From assembly GCF_963924675.1 (NCBI RefSeq), contig NC_089239.1, positions 4,887,001 through 4,951,000 of the forward strand: DNA of 64,000 bases, in the 5' to 3' direction. Each line of letters begins with the position of its first letter. The stretch's first letter is position 1. The notes beneath the pieces are model-generated. The model was given only the letters and a program-made list of their open reading frames with translations, did no database searches and had not been told where the DNA came from. This DNA comes from Phocoena phocoena (lineage: Eukaryota > Chordata > Mammalia > Artiodactyla > Phocoenidae). Position numbers and translations under genes: made by a program. Positions 36,031-47,860 of this stretch are shown here, piece after piece.

Positions 36031-37763
36031 GGAAAAATATGTAATTCCTCCTCCCGAAAATGATTGGTGCTTTATTCTCATGCCCTCTGTTTCCCACATC
36101 CGCAGGCCCCGATATATTTGAGAATTATTGAGTCGCAGGCATTTTCTAGATTTTTTTTACAACGTTTTCTTTTTCTAAAATCAACATTTATCTATAAATC
36201 GTAAATTTTGCTATTCTCTATTACCTTGTAAATCAAACAAGATTGGGTGTGCTTCTGTAATTGGGTGAGGCTACTGTGATAATGGTATTGAATGGGGATG
36301 TCTCTTGCCATGTGTCCTAGAGAAAAGTCACTTATTCAAGGCACAGTGGGGCCATGTGTGTCACGGCGTTGGTGTCAGGCTGGCCCAGGGGAAGGCAGGG
36401 CACACACTCAGGTGGCTGCAGAGATTTGAAGGCTACTATCTTCATAAAGGTCTCTCCTACCCATCTGGTGAGGCCTGAAATTCTACCTTTCATATTATTT
36501 TCTTCAAGTGTTGAAGGCTTTTTAATTTCAAACATCCCTATTAAAAGGCCAATACTGCAGGAAGCAGCAGACAGCCGTGACTTAACACAGGGTCTGGCAG
36601 GCTGTCTGCTGAAAGCAAGATAAAGACCCAGCCATGTGAGATAGATGTTTACGAGCAGGCAAGAGAGATTAACAAAGAATCAGAGGACACCAAAGGTAAT
36701 ATTCATGTACCAGACGGCCAACTTGTGTGTGAACGATAATGAAAGAAAGAGGGAGAGAGAACAATTTCATTTATAATGTGATTCAAAGGAGATACTGACA
36801 ATTAGGACTTCTTTTTCATTCATATTTCACCTTTGAATCCTTCTTGGACTAGTTCTCTTGAAAATGACCACAAGTGCTCCTACTGCTTCCTGGGGCCTTT
36901 TGGTTGACCAGGTTAGTCGGGACAGCTCCAAAGCAAAGGTCGCTTAGGATGCATTCAGACCTCTAGCCGATAACAAAAGAGTTGACGATCACTGTGTCCT
37001 CAGCTGATGCAGCTAAAAAGCCAATGCCATGATCCTTTGACAGCTGTGGACCTATCAGGACTACTGACAGTTCTTCAGGGAAATCACAGGGCCTGTGATT
37101 CCCTAGCCCTCAGGAAGAAATGAGAGATGGCCTGGAAGACACATCTCCACAGGGCAGAGAGAGAAGGGAAGAGACACGTGTTTCCTTTCCTGTGCACCCT
37201 TTCCACCAGCCCTCATGAGTTTAATTTAACCCATTCGAGTTTAATGTAACGCATTGTTGATGCCATAATTCACAACTTCACCTTAGGAGTTCAGTTTACT
37301 TTATGCATGAAACAATATGTAATCAAAAATCATATTGTAGAAAAAAACACATTTATGACAACACTTTACATGAAAAACATATAGCCCTGCTAAGTTGTTA
37401 GTTGCCTGTATAAGTTGAGATCTATGGCAATGTCGTGGGACCAAAAGGAAAAACACATTTCATGTTCCATAAATTTCCATTTGTATCACATCAACATCCA
37501 GACCAGGAAAAAGCTGTTTCACCCGTATGTTGTTATTTAATATATGGTTACAGATCCCTTGAGTACCTTTCAAATAACAGATGACTTCAGAGTAGGTTTA
37601 CTTACTTCTGTTTCCTTTGCATTTAATTCAAATCACAAAAACAAAAATGAGTTCAATTCTTTGGGTTGCTTGCAGTTTGCTAATAGCCATCATAATACGA
37701 GTGGTCCCCTCCAAAGCTAAAAACAAGGTTGTCTGGGGGCTGCTCAAAGTATGAAAATATATA
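36031..37763. other. Unique intronic sequence
   Basis: No exon, RNA gene or repeat recognised. Confidence 0.4.
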
Positions 37764-37880
37764 GGGACTTCCCTGGTGGTCCAGTGGTTAAGACTCCACA
37801 CTCCCGGTGCAGGGGGCATGGGTCCAATCCCTGGTCGGGCAACTGAGATCTCACATGCCTCACAGTGCGGCCTAAAAAAA
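37764..37880 (+). mobile_element. CHR/tRNA(Glu)-type SINE, short
   Basis: 'gggacttccctggtggtcca' head, 'gcatgggtccaatccctggt' B-box region and an A-rich tail at 37873-37882. About 115 bp; the flanking duplication is not clear. Confidence 0.88.
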
Positions 37881-38484
37881 AAACAAAATTATCATCTATC
37901 CTTTGCCACATAGAATACATGTGAATCTTTTTCTGATCGAGCAGCTCTTTAAATACTTAGAATGAACTACTCTGTCAATTCTGACTCTTCACAGTAGGGT
38001 GACAATTTTCTAGTCCTTTCTTGGGTCAGGCATCCAACATGGCTAAAATTGTCTTTTAATTATGGGGAATACATTTAGCCCATAGCTTTAGGTTTTGTTT
38101 GTTTGGAAAGAGCTTATGAAGATGTAAAGCCATTTGCTTCCTGATTCCATTTTCAAGGCTTCACATAAATACTATTTAAACAGAGAAAGAATTGTTTTAG
38201 GAAATGTGTGTTCTTTGTTTAATTGACTGTCAGATATCTTGCAGTCTGTGCCAGCAAGCCGTGGGATGAATTCAAAAGATGAAGCATTTAAATGTTCTGA
38301 GGGTCATAATGATTCTTGTGTGGAGTAATACGGCTCTTCTTTATCTGGTACTGCAGCCAGCCCTGATCCTAGGAGGTTTCCTTAGTTGACACTCACAGGG
38401 AAGAGATGCTCCACAGCGCAAGTCTAAGATCGGACATGGCAACACTCCTCGTGTTATCCTATGATGGGTGGCATGATAGAATGC
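37881..38484. other. Unique intronic sequence
   Basis: No element recognised. Confidence 0.4.
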
Positions 38485-38600
38485 AGTGGTTTTCAAATCT
38501 TCTCCACAAAGCCCAAGGTCCCTTACTTGGGGTACCCTAAGTGCTATGCTTGGAGTTTGATGGCCTCACTGCTGTTTGAAAACCCTAACCCCCCTTTCAA
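38485..38600. mobile_element. hAT-like MITE (MER5/MER20 type)
   Basis: The left end cagtggttttcaaa and the right end tttgaaaaccctaacc form inverted termini of hAT-Charlie type around 'gcccaaggtcccttacttgg'. The family is uncertain. Confidence 0.45.
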
Positions 38601-38734
38601 CTAGAGCAACTGTGCTTTATCTATTTTATGCATTACTGTCAAATTAAGTTGTTGGTTTTTTTAAACAGGATTCTTCTGCTTTTCTTCCTTCACTCCTATG
38701 TTTCGTTTAAAAGCCCTAGTGTCATTATTAAGGT

Positions 38735-38887
38735 CACTAGCGTTGAATTCAGAAATAAGTAGATTTAGGTCTCCTTGTCCACTTGCTAGCTGTACGGCTT
38801 TGATGTCTTTGAACCATGGTTTTCTTATCTAGAAAATGGGCTAGTAATGTTCATAAAGTGGTTTTGAGGATGAAATATGATAATAAT
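38735..38887 (+). mobile_element. MIR SINE, cut by a CHR SINE
   Basis: 'ccacttgctagctgtacggc', 'atggttttcttatctagaaa' and 'atgggctagtaatgttcata' follow the MIR sense consensus. It ends where the next SINE inserted. Confidence 0.75.
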
Positions 38888-38895
38888 GTCTCCTT

Positions 38896-39096
38896 GGGCT
38901 TCCCTGGTGGTGCAGTGGCTGAGAGTCCGCCTGCCGATGCAGGGGACGCGGGTTCGTGCCCCGGTCCGGGAGGATCCCACGTGCCGCGGAGCGGCTGGGC
39001 CCATGAGCCATGGCCGCTGGGCCTGCGCGTCCGGAGCCTGTGCTCCGCAACAGGAGAGGCCACAACAGTGAGAGGCCCGCATACCGCAAAAAAAAA
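38896..39096 (+). mobile_element. CHR-type SINE, short CpG-rich form
   Basis: Full-length sense copy with A-tail. The short duplication gtctcc is at 38888-38893 and 39097-39102. Several CpGs are retained. Frames of 60-107 aa overlapping it are SINE frames. Confidence 0.92.
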
Positions 39097-39149
39097 GTCT
39101 CCCTCATCCTTCTAGCAAAGCTTTCTTCTCTCTGGTTCCTTGATAACCC

Positions 39150-39550
39150 CTCTATCAGTCGGGGTTTGATCAGAGGAGTACAACCACCAAGACTGATACA
39201 GAATGAGGAACTTATTGTAAGGATTATGGGAACTGGTAAGACAGTCTTTTCTTCTGCTGGTTCTTCTGCATCTAGTCTTGGGCCTGAAGTCCGTAGGGCC
39301 GGCAGTCAGGAAGGAAAGGTGGCCGTGAAGTAGGGAAGAGCAAAGACAAACTGGAACCACGAGTGCAAACTGGAGGCTGTGTCTGATGTGGGTGACCTGC
39401 AGGATAGGCTGGGGCTTTGTACCATGTTCCCACATCCACATCCTGCCTAGGATTCAGCAACCTGGAAGGTGGAGGTCTGATGGGAGCCAGAGACGCCCGT
39501 GGGTCTGGCTCCACCCCATGCATCGTGGTGAGCATCTCTGATATCAAGGG
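39150..39550. mobile_element. Possible old LTR-like repeat
   Basis: 'cagtcggggtttgatcagag', 'gaggaacttattgtaaggat' and 'gaggtctgatgggagccaga' resemble old LTR internal motifs, but the match is loose. Confidence 0.3.
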
Positions 39551-39875
39551 GTACTAACTGCTTCTCCACCCTCCTCCACTCTCTTCTCTTTACCTACATT
39601 GTCTCCATAGATGATCTCACCAGCCCTACAGCTTTAACTACCACCTATATGTCAATGACTCCCTGGTTTACCAGAACATTGCTTGTCCTGACTTTTCTAT
39701 GATTGATGTTGATATGCTAGAGCTGGAATCTCACAGACAGGCCAAGTACACCACTGGCCAATGACAGACTGGCTAATAGATGGTGGCCGTCTTTCACTAT
39801 CATCTGGAATGAGGGCTCATAATCTCATAGCACTCTGGCTGCCTCTCCTTCCTAACTAATCAAAATGGATACATG

Positions 39876-40080
39876 GGGCTTCGCTGGTGGCGCAGTGGTT
39901 GAGAGTCCGCCTGCTAATGCAGGGGACACGGGTTCGTGCCCCGGTCCGGGAAGATCCCACATGCCGCGGAGCAGCTGGGCTTGTGAGCCATGGCCGCTGA
40001 GCCTGTGCATCCGGAGCCTGTGCTCCGCAACAGGAGAGGCCACAACAGTGAGAGGCCCACGTACCGCAAAAAAAAAAAAA
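39876..40080 (+). mobile_element. CHR-type SINE, short CpG-rich form
   Basis: Full-length sense copy with poly-A. Duplication ggatacatg (39867-39875) versus ggatacgtg (40081-40089). Confidence 0.95.
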
Positions 40081-40089
40081 GGATACGTG

Positions 40090-40714
40090 AGCTGCCTTGT
40101 ATTTGCAGCTATATTCCCTAAAGGAATAGGTGGAATTCATTAAGTTAGAACTTAATGAGGATAAACAGTATAAAAAGTAGAGGAAATGAAGATTTGGCTT
40201 AGCAGAAATCTGGGTACAAAAGCCTTAGAATTGATCGCTAGCAGGTTCATTATGAGTATAGATTACAGTGTGTCAGGGTTGCCAGACACACATACATAAA
40301 GCTTTAAAGGTACTGATAGAATTAATGGTGCACGAGAGCTGTGGAAGTCTTGCTTTGTACCGATGAAACCACACCAGGGGCTTGGCCTTCGGTTCGAGGG
40401 TCATAGTTTAACAATGTCATCAACAAAGAGGAAATGCCATCCGTAAGGTAATAAGAGATGATATGGGGAACTTGAACCTATATTTAGGTGAAGAACACTG
40501 TCAAAGTGCCAGTGGACTTTCAGCCTGGTAAGCAGAGCCTCAGGGGATGTGATAACTTTCCTCAAGTATTTGATGTATTTGAAGAGATGGGAATAAAGTG
40601 CACAAAGCAGAATTCAGGACAGTGGGTGTTTGAAAAAGGACAGCCTCCAAATGCAAGCAGACACAAACCATTCTGCTTGTAAACCTTCATGCGACCCCCA
40701 TGGGGTTTTGGACT
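40090..40714. other. Intronic sequence, no firm assignment
   Basis: 40260-40600 ('ggggatgtgataactttcct', 'caagtatttgatgtatttga') recalls an ancient dispersed repeat, but I could not assign it. The 64-aa frame at 40488-40682 falls in it. Confidence 0.35.
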
Positions 40715-40895
40715 AGACCGATGGTTTCTCTAAAACTTGCCCCCTGGGGAGCTTTCCAAAACATAGATTTCCAGGTCCCACTCTAGATGTACTGAATCAC
40801 AGTCATCTGGGGTAAGGCCTGGGATTTGTGTTGTTAATAACTCCCACCTGATTCTCTAGTCACCAGTGTGGACCAGATGAGTTCTAAAGAGCCTT
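40715..40895 (+). mobile_element. MER5A hAT-Charlie MITE
   Basis: 'gatttccaggtcccactcta', 'gatgtactgaatcacagtca', 'ggcctgggatttgtgttgtt' and 'aactcccacctgattct' match MER5A in order. Confidence 0.8.
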
Positions 40896-40939
40896 ACATA
40901 TTTCTGTGACTCTATTGAGGAGGGCCACATGCATGGTGT

Positions 40940-41150
40940 CAGGAGCAGCTTGAGCAGAAGGGATGGGTTCAAACCCAGCTGTGTCTCCACCTAGCCCTGT
41001 GATTTTGACTAAGTCTCTGTACCTCAATTTCTTCATCTGCTAAAGAAGGATAACTGTCGTGTCTGCTCCTAGAATGTTGCCAAGAGTAAATGAGTAGATG
41101 GGTAAAGTAAGCACACCAGTGCTTCTGTACGGCATATATAAGATAAGGAT
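40940..41150 (+). mobile_element. MIR SINE
   Basis: 'gatgggttcaaacccagctg', 'ccctgtgattttgactaagt', 'ctctgtacctcaatttcttc' and 'atctgctaaagaaggataac' follow the MIR consensus along most of its length. Confidence 0.85.
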
Positions 41151-41165
41151 TAGCTATGATTTTTT

Positions 41166-41519
41166 TTAATAAATGTATTTATTTTATTTATTTTTGGCTG
41201 CGTTGGGTCTTCATTGCTGCACGCAGGCTTTCTCTAGTTGTGGCGAGTGTGGCCTACTCTTCGTTGCGGTGCGCGGGCTTGTCATTGTGGTGGCTTCTCT
41301 TGTTGCGGAGCACGGGCTCTAGGCACGTGGGCTTCAGTACTTGTGGCGCACGGGCTCAGTAGTTGTGGCTTGCGGGCTCTAGAACGCAGGCTCAGGAGTT
41401 GTGGCACCCGGGTTTAGTTGCTCTGCGGCGTGTGGGATCTTCCCGGACCAGGGCTCGAACCCGTGTCCCCTGCATTGGCAGGCGGATTCTTAACCACCAC
41501 TGTGCCACCAGGGAAGCCC
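41166..41519 (-). mobile_element. CHR-type SINE, long form
   Basis: Antisense full-length long form ('tttggctgcgttgggtcttc' ... 'gtgccaccagggaagccc'). Duplication tagctatgatttttt (41151-41165) versus tagatatgatttttt (41520-41534). Confidence 0.95.
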
Positions 41520-41534
41520 TAGATATGATTTTTT

Positions 41535-42039
41535 ATACTGGAAGATGACACATCCATTTACTAGACAGTCTGATTCATGAATGTTTAGGAAGTAGAGGAG
41601 AAAGAAATAACTCAAAACCAAAGACTTTATTTTTTTAACTTTCATATCATTAATCATCTTTCAAAATGTTTCCAGCTTTAGCAAGCATTATAATACAGAA
41701 CATGTGCAAACATTTCTTGGAGAGTTGCAAGGTTATCAAAGCATAAATAGGAATATAAAGTTTACTTTCTAGGAATGTAAAACAATAGAAGTTGTAGGGA
41801 GGAAATGAGGATAAACTGAAGTCTCAGGTTTGCTGAGATTTCTGTCTAGAACCACATCCTTCTGGCTTTTTTTCCTAATAAAACGAAATATGCAGATCTT
41901 GGGTATATAATCTGATGACTTTTGGTAAATGAATATACCCTGTAAATACCATCCCAAGATACAAAACAGTTACATTACTCTGGAAAATTCTCTTGTGTCT
42001 CCTGCCAGACCCTCCCCATCCCAGAAGGCAACATTGCTC
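41535..42039. other. Unique intronic sequence
   Basis: AT-rich. No element recognised before the L1 that follows. Confidence 0.4.
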
Positions 42040-42316
42040 TGAATTCTATCATTACAGCATAGCTGTGCTGTTGTGCTCTTTTCTGTCCGACTTCTTTACC
42101 TACACATTATGTTTTTGATGCTAATTTATGTTGTCGCATAAATCAGTAGGTTTTGTTTTGGTTTGGTTTGGTTTTTAGTTTCCACGTATTATTCCATTAT
42201 ATAAATACATCATAATTTGCTTATCGGTTCTTGCATTGATGAACATTTAGATTATTTTGAGTTTTTGGCTATTATGAATAAAGCTGCTATAAGCATTTTT
42301 GCAGAAGCCTTTTTTT

Positions 42317-42526
42317 TTTTTTTTTTTTTTTTTTGCGGTATGCGGGGCCTCTCACTGTTGTGGCCTCTCCCGTTGCGGAACACAGGCTCCAGACGCGCAG
42401 GCTCAGCGGCGATGGCTCACGGGCCCAGCCGCTCCGCGGCATGTGGGATCTTCCCGGACCGGGGCACGAACCCGTGTACCCTGCATCGGCAGGCGGACTC
42501 TCAGCCACTGCGCCACCAGGGAAGCC
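42317..42526 (-). mobile_element. CHR-type SINE, short form, in L1
   Basis: Antisense copy preceded by a long poly-T run (42310-42334). Duplication cagaagcctttttt at about 42302-42315 and 42527-42540. Confidence 0.95.
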
Positions 42527-42745
42527 CAGAAGCCTTTTTTTAATCCTAAGTTTTTGTTCCTTTGGGGTAAATGCCTAGGAGTAGAATTTGTGAGCTATAG
42601 TCTATCTTTATAAGAAACTAACAGTTTTCCCATTTTACATTCTTCTGTATGTGAATTCCAGCTGTTCTATGTGGTTATTTACATTTGGTAAATAACCAAA
42701 TGTTATTTATGTTGCTGTTATTTATGGGGTTTTTTTTGTTTGTTT

Positions 42746-42936
42746 GCGGTACGCGGGCCTCTCACTGCTGTGGCCTCTGCCATTGCGGAGCACAGGCTCC
42801 AGACGCGCAGGCTCAGCAGCCATGGCTCACGGGCCCAGCCGCTCCGCGGCACGTGGGATCCTCCCGGACCGGGGCACAAACCCGTGTCCCCTGCATCGGC
42901 AGGCGGACTCAACCACTGCGCCACCAGGGAAGCCCC
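42746..42936 (-). mobile_element. CHR-type SINE, short form, in L1
   Basis: Antisense copy with a small internal deletion near 42910 ('ggactcaaccactg' lacks the usual 'tct'). Tail is TTTG-rich at 42729-42745. Flanking duplication is imperfect ('tatgttgctgttattta' versus 'tatgttgttttatttga'). Confidence 0.92.
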
Positions 42937-43405
42937 TATGTTGTTTTATTTGATGTTAGCACTTGTAGTGGGTATGAGATGGTGTTTAACTGTTCTTTTA
43001 ATTTACATTTCTTGGTGACAAACGATGTTGAGCATCTTTTCATGTGTTTATTAATCATTTTTATGTCTTCTTTCATAACATATCTGATCAAATATTTTGT
43101 CCTTTGAAAAACTTGGATTGTTTGTCTTTTATTTATTGATCTGTAGGAGTAAATTATATATTCTGGACAGAAGTCCTGAACAAGATATATGAATTACAAT
43201 TATATTTTCCCTGGATGTGGCTTACTTTTTGGTTTTCTTGATGGGTCTGTTTATAAGCAGGAGCTTTTGATTTTTGTAAAATCCAATTTATCTGTTTTTC
43301 TTTTTTATGTTCACCGTGTTTTAATTCCTAAGAAATCTATGCCTATACCAAGTTCATAGATGTATTCCTCCATATTTTTCTAGAAGCTTTATAGTTTTAG
43401 CTTTT

Positions 43406-43635
43406 TATTTATTTATTTATTTTTGGTTGTGTTGGGTCTTCGTTTCTGTGCGAGGGCTTTTCTCTAGTTGCAGCAAGTGGGGGCCACTCTTCATCGCAGT
43501 GTACGGGCTTCTCACTATCGCAGCCTCTCTTGTTGCGGAGCACAGGCTCCAGACGCGCAGGCTCAGTAGTTGTGGGGCCCGTGTCCCCTGCATTGGCAGG
43601 CGGATTCTCAACCACTGCACCACCAGGGAAGCCCC
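43406..43635 (-). mobile_element. CHR-type SINE, long/short mosaic, in L1
   Basis: Antisense. The left part follows the long form ('ggttgtgttgggtcttcgtt'), the middle carries the short-form signature 'gcacaggctccagacgcgca', and about 90 bp of the B-box side are missing between 43574 and 43580. Duplication tagttttagctttt is exact at 43392-43405 and 43636-43649. Confidence 0.92.
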
Positions 43636-43815
43636 TAGTTTTAGCTTTTACATTTAAGTCTGTAATCAATCTTACTTTTAATGTATGTTGTGAGGTAGAG
43701 GTTGATGTTCATTTTTTTATTTCATGCATTTATTCAGTTATTCCAGCACCATTTGCTGAAAAAACTTTCTTTCCCCCATTGAATTGCTCTGACACCTTTG
43801 TTGAAAATCAATGAA

Positions 43816-44130
43816 AGTGGTCAAAAGGTACAAAATTCCAGTTATTAGATAAATAAGTACTGGGGATGTAATGTACAGCACACTGGCCATAGTTAACATG
43901 ACTGTATGATATATTTGAAAGTTGCTAAGAGTAGATCTTAAAATTTTTCATAGCAAAGATGATTATTTTTCTTTTTTTTAATCTATGTGAGATGATGGAT
44001 ATTAACTAAACTTATCGTGATAATCAGGTAGCAGTATACGTATGTCAAGTCATTACAGGGTATACCTTAAACTTAAACTTACACAGAGCCGTATGTCAGT
44101 TGTATCTCAATGAAAGTGAAAAACAAAAAT
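43816..44130 (+). mobile_element. L1 3' UTR fragment inserted in the antisense L1
   Basis: 'taaataagtactggggatgt', 'aatgtacagcacactggcca', 'gctaagagtagatcttaaaa', 'gtgagatgatggatattaac' and 'tgtatctcaatgaaagtgaa' follow an L1M 3' UTR in sense. The host L1 stops at 'gttgaaaatcaatga' (to 43815) and resumes at 'aattgattctttgggtgtgg'. Confidence 0.8.
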
Positions 44131-47100
44131 TGATTCTTTGGGTGTGGTCTAGTTCTGGGCTCTCTGTTCTGTTCCTTTGATGCATTTTGTCCATTCTTAT
44201 GCTTATGTAACACTATTGTGATTGACGGACTTTTATAAGCAAATCTTGAAATCCTCAAGTGTGAGTCCTCAAACTTTTTTCTTTTTCAAAATTATTTTAG
44301 ATACTTTGATTTCCACATAAATTTTAGAATCCACTTATCTCTGTAATCCTTTAGCGTTTGATAGAATTCTCCAGTGAAACCCTCTGGAAGAGACTGTTGG
44401 AATTTTGATTGAGTTTTCATTGAATCTATAGGAGAACTGATATCTTAAATGTATTGATTCTTTTAGTTGATGAGTATGGTGTATATATCTCTGTATCTAT
44501 TTAGGTTCCTCTTAATTTCTTTCAGCAATGTTTTGTAGTTTTCAGTCTTGTACATCTTTTATTAAATTCATCCCTAAGTGTTTTAAAATATTTCTGATAC
44601 TGTTACAATGGTATTTTTACAAATGTATTTATCAGTGGTTTGCAGCTCTTTTAAGCATGCAATTTTTTCTGTTGGCCTTGTGTATTGTGACCTTATTAAA
44701 TTCACTTATTCTAGTAGTTATTTTGTAGATCCTTTAGGATCTTCTATATAAACAATCATATCTTCTACAAATAAAGACAGTTTTACTTCTTCATTTCCAA
44801 TCTGCAAGCCTTTCATTTCTTTTACTTTTCCTATTGCACTGCCTAGAATCTACAGTGCAATGCTGAATATAAATAAGAAAGACATCCTTGGCTTTTTCCT
44901 GGTCTTAGGAAACTTCAGTATTTCACCGCTTAATATAATATTAGCTATAGGTTTTGATAGGTGCTCTTTATTATTAATTATTAATTAAGGATGTTCTTTT
45001 CCAGTAGGCTGAGAGTTTTGAACATGAATGGATGTTGAAATTTGTCAAATGCTCTTTTCTGCATCTATTAAGCTTATGCTATTTTGTCATTTTGTCTTAA
45101 CAAAGTGAATTATATGATTTGATTTTTAAATGTTAAACCAGTCTTACTTCCTGTAACAAACAAACTTGTTTATGATGGAACTGTTATATGTCTGTATGTA
45201 TACATACAGACAGAAATATTTTATCTATAATGTGATTCTTACTAGTTTTTAAAGGATTTTTCTGTCAAGTTCATGACAGATATTGGCTTTGAAATTTTAT
45301 ATTCTTTTATATTCTATCGATTTTTTTTAAAAAATTAGTGTTACGTTACCTCAAAAACAAGTGTGGAAGTGTTTCTTTCTCATCTATTTGCTAAAAGAGT
45401 TTGTAAAGTTGATACTATGCAACTCTTTAATGTTTGTTCGAACAAACATAGTGAAATCCTCTGGGTCTTTCTTTGTGTGAAAACTTCGGACAATAAATTC
45501 AGTTTCATTAATAGATAATAGCTACCCTAATTTTCTATTTCATCTTGTGTTAGTTTTGATAAGTTGGATACTTAAAGACATTTGCCCATCTCATATACTT
45601 TGTCAAATTTATTGGCATAAACTTATTCATAATGTTCTCTTATTCTCCATTTAAAACTGTCTGTAGTATCTGCATTAGAAACAATTCTTTTATTTTAGTA
45701 ATTTGTTGCTTTTTTTTAAACCTCCATGAAACTTTTTAATGGTTAATACTTGCATTAATCCTTTCTAAGAGTGGATTTTGGTTTTGTTATTTTTTCTGTA
45801 CTCTGTTTTTTATTTCATTGACTTCTCTTTATTATTTCTTTCCTTCTACCTGATTTTGTTTTAGTTTTCTTGTCTTTTTCTACTTTCATAGCATTTAAAC
45901 TTTGACCATTGATTTTAAACCTTTCATCCTTTTGAATATAAAGCTATATATTTTCCTTTAAAAACTGATTAATATAAACTTGTTGATATGTAGTATTTTC
46001 ATTATCATTCAGTTCAAAATACTTTCTAATTTCCCTTTGGACTTTTCCCTTTGATAATAGGTCACTTGGAAGTATTTAGGTATTTTCATAAATGCTATTA
46101 ATATTTATTTCTTATTAATTTCAGTGATAGTCAAAGAAACCACTGTACGAAATGTAAATATTTGAAATTTAGTAAGAATTTTCAATGGCTTAGCGTATTC
46201 CCTAGCTTAGTTTACTTGCTATATACATGTGAAAAGATTGTGTATTCGCCACTTGTTGAGGGTACTGTTCTATAAATATCAGTTTGTACAATATGGTTGA
46301 TAGTTTCATTTAGATACTATTTGTTTTGTCGTACTGTTCTGTCCTTACTGAGAGAGGAGTGTTAAATCTCTTATAATTATGGTGTCTGTTTCTGCCTGTA
46401 GTTCAATCAGTTTTGCTTCATGTTCTTTATGCTTTACTGGCTAAATTGCATTTACAATGGCTAGGTTCTCCTAATCAGTTTCTCCCTGTATTATTACAAG
46501 ACATCCTCTTTGTCTCTGGAAATATTTCTTGTCTTGAAGTCTATTTTGTCTGATATTCATATAGGAACTTCCACTTCTGGGTTATCAAATACTTTTTATT
46601 ATCCTATTTAATTTTCTCTATAGTCTCCTTAGGTTTATATCTTCGTATTTGTTTCTAGGGGATTAGGACGCATCCTTAAATGACCACTGTCATTTAGAGT
46701 TAATATTGGTAAATTTATTATTTATTAATTAGACTTTATACACAATGTCATGAGCTCTCAAACTCCTACCCATTCTTGGGCTATTGTTGTCACATATTTT
46801 ACATTGATATACAGTATAAACACCACAATACACAGCACAGTGTTATAGTTTTGCTTTAAATTGCTCTCTATCTTCAAATAAATTTAGAGCAGTAAAAAGG
46901 ACACCAACATATTAATCATTTAAGGTGTTCTTTATGTTTTCCTGTAGATCTGAGTTTACACCTGGCATCATTTGCCTTCCACCTGAAGAACTTTATAAGC
47001 ATTTTTCTAACGCGGGTCTGTTGGCAGACTGTTCTTTTTAGTTTTTGTTTATTGAAAATGTCCTTATTCTACTTAAAAGTTTGAAGGATATTTTTGCTGG

Positions 47101-47139
47101 ATATAGAATTCTGATTGTTTTGTTTTGTTCGTTTGCTTG

Positions 47140-47510
47140 TTTCACCACTTTTTCTTCCTTAAACGATCCAACTCCACTTCACCCTCGTCTCTCTGTTTGC
47201 TCTTTTCTCTCCCTGGACAACTCTTTAACCAGTTCCTCATATCACAGGCTAATTCTCATCTCTCTGGTTTCATTTCACGCTTCTCAGAGACCTCTGTTGA
47301 CCATGCTATCCAAAACCAGCCTTCTTCTCTGTGACTGTCTCATTTTCCTCTTTACACCTTGTGCAATACTTCCACAATGTTTTTATTTGTTTCCTTGCTT
47401 CTTGTCTTTCTACCTGAGTAGCTCCATATGAAAATTTATTTTATATTCTCCTACATTCTTGGTATTTGGCAAAATACCTGGCATCATGATAGAGGCACAG
47501 TGATGTTTCC
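47140..47510 (+). mobile_element. L2 LINE 3' end, diverged
   Basis: Pyrimidine-rich sequence with 'gagacctctgttgaccatgc', 'cacaatgtttttatttgttt' and 'caaaatacctggcatcatga' in L2 3' order. The 128-aa frame (47045-47431) spans its edge and is not supported. Confidence 0.5.
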
Positions 47511-47599
47511 CTAATGTAGAATGGATGCAACTGAAGTTACAGGGGCATCTGAAGTCTAGCTTTGCTAGAATTGAAAAGACACATTGAGTAGTCACACTG

Positions 47600-47860
47600 C
47601 TAAACTCTCCAGGACCATCTGTTTTACACACTGTGCTAGGGAATATAAATGCAAAAGTGAAGCATCTTCAAGAAACTTTTCCAGATTCTCTGAGTTGGAA
47701 ACAATCTCCTACACTCACTCCCCTAGCATTCCACTTCATCCCGACTGTGGTACTTTTTGTGACTGACCTTGCACCATTGCTGTTTCTATACATATCTTCC
47801 CTCTCCAACTGGGTTGTCAGGTCCTTGCAGGCAGGGGCGATATTTCTGAACACACATCGG
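47600..47860 (+). mobile_element. Possible L2 LINE 3' end
   Basis: 'ttcaagaaacttttccagat', 'tctccaactgggttgtcagg' and 'tccttgcaggcaggggcgat' echo the L2 tail 'ctgtgagctccttgagggcagggac'. Confidence 0.4.

Larger units (their letters stand above)
42040..47125 (-). mobile_element. Old L1M-type LINE, antisense, nearly full length but decayed
   Basis: From 'tccattatataaatacatca' and 'gaataaagctgctataagca' (ORF2 3' side) through 'agttattccagcaccatttg', 'ttccccc attgaattgctc'-type and 'caatgttttgtagttttcag' blocks, to 'gtctattttgtctgatattc' and 'gaaggatatttttgctggat' near the far end, the region reads as L1 ORF2 and upstream sequence in reverse. Three CHR SINEs and a sense L1 3' end are inserted. 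ORF2 is broken by many stops on its coding (minus) strand; no frame longer than about 70 aa belongs to it. It is not a functional gene. Confidence 0.85.

Noticed and set aside
42040..47125. Possible functional reverse transcriptase on the minus strand
   Set aside because: The L1 is recognisable only at nucleotide level. Its coding strand carries many stops and insertions, with no long frame.
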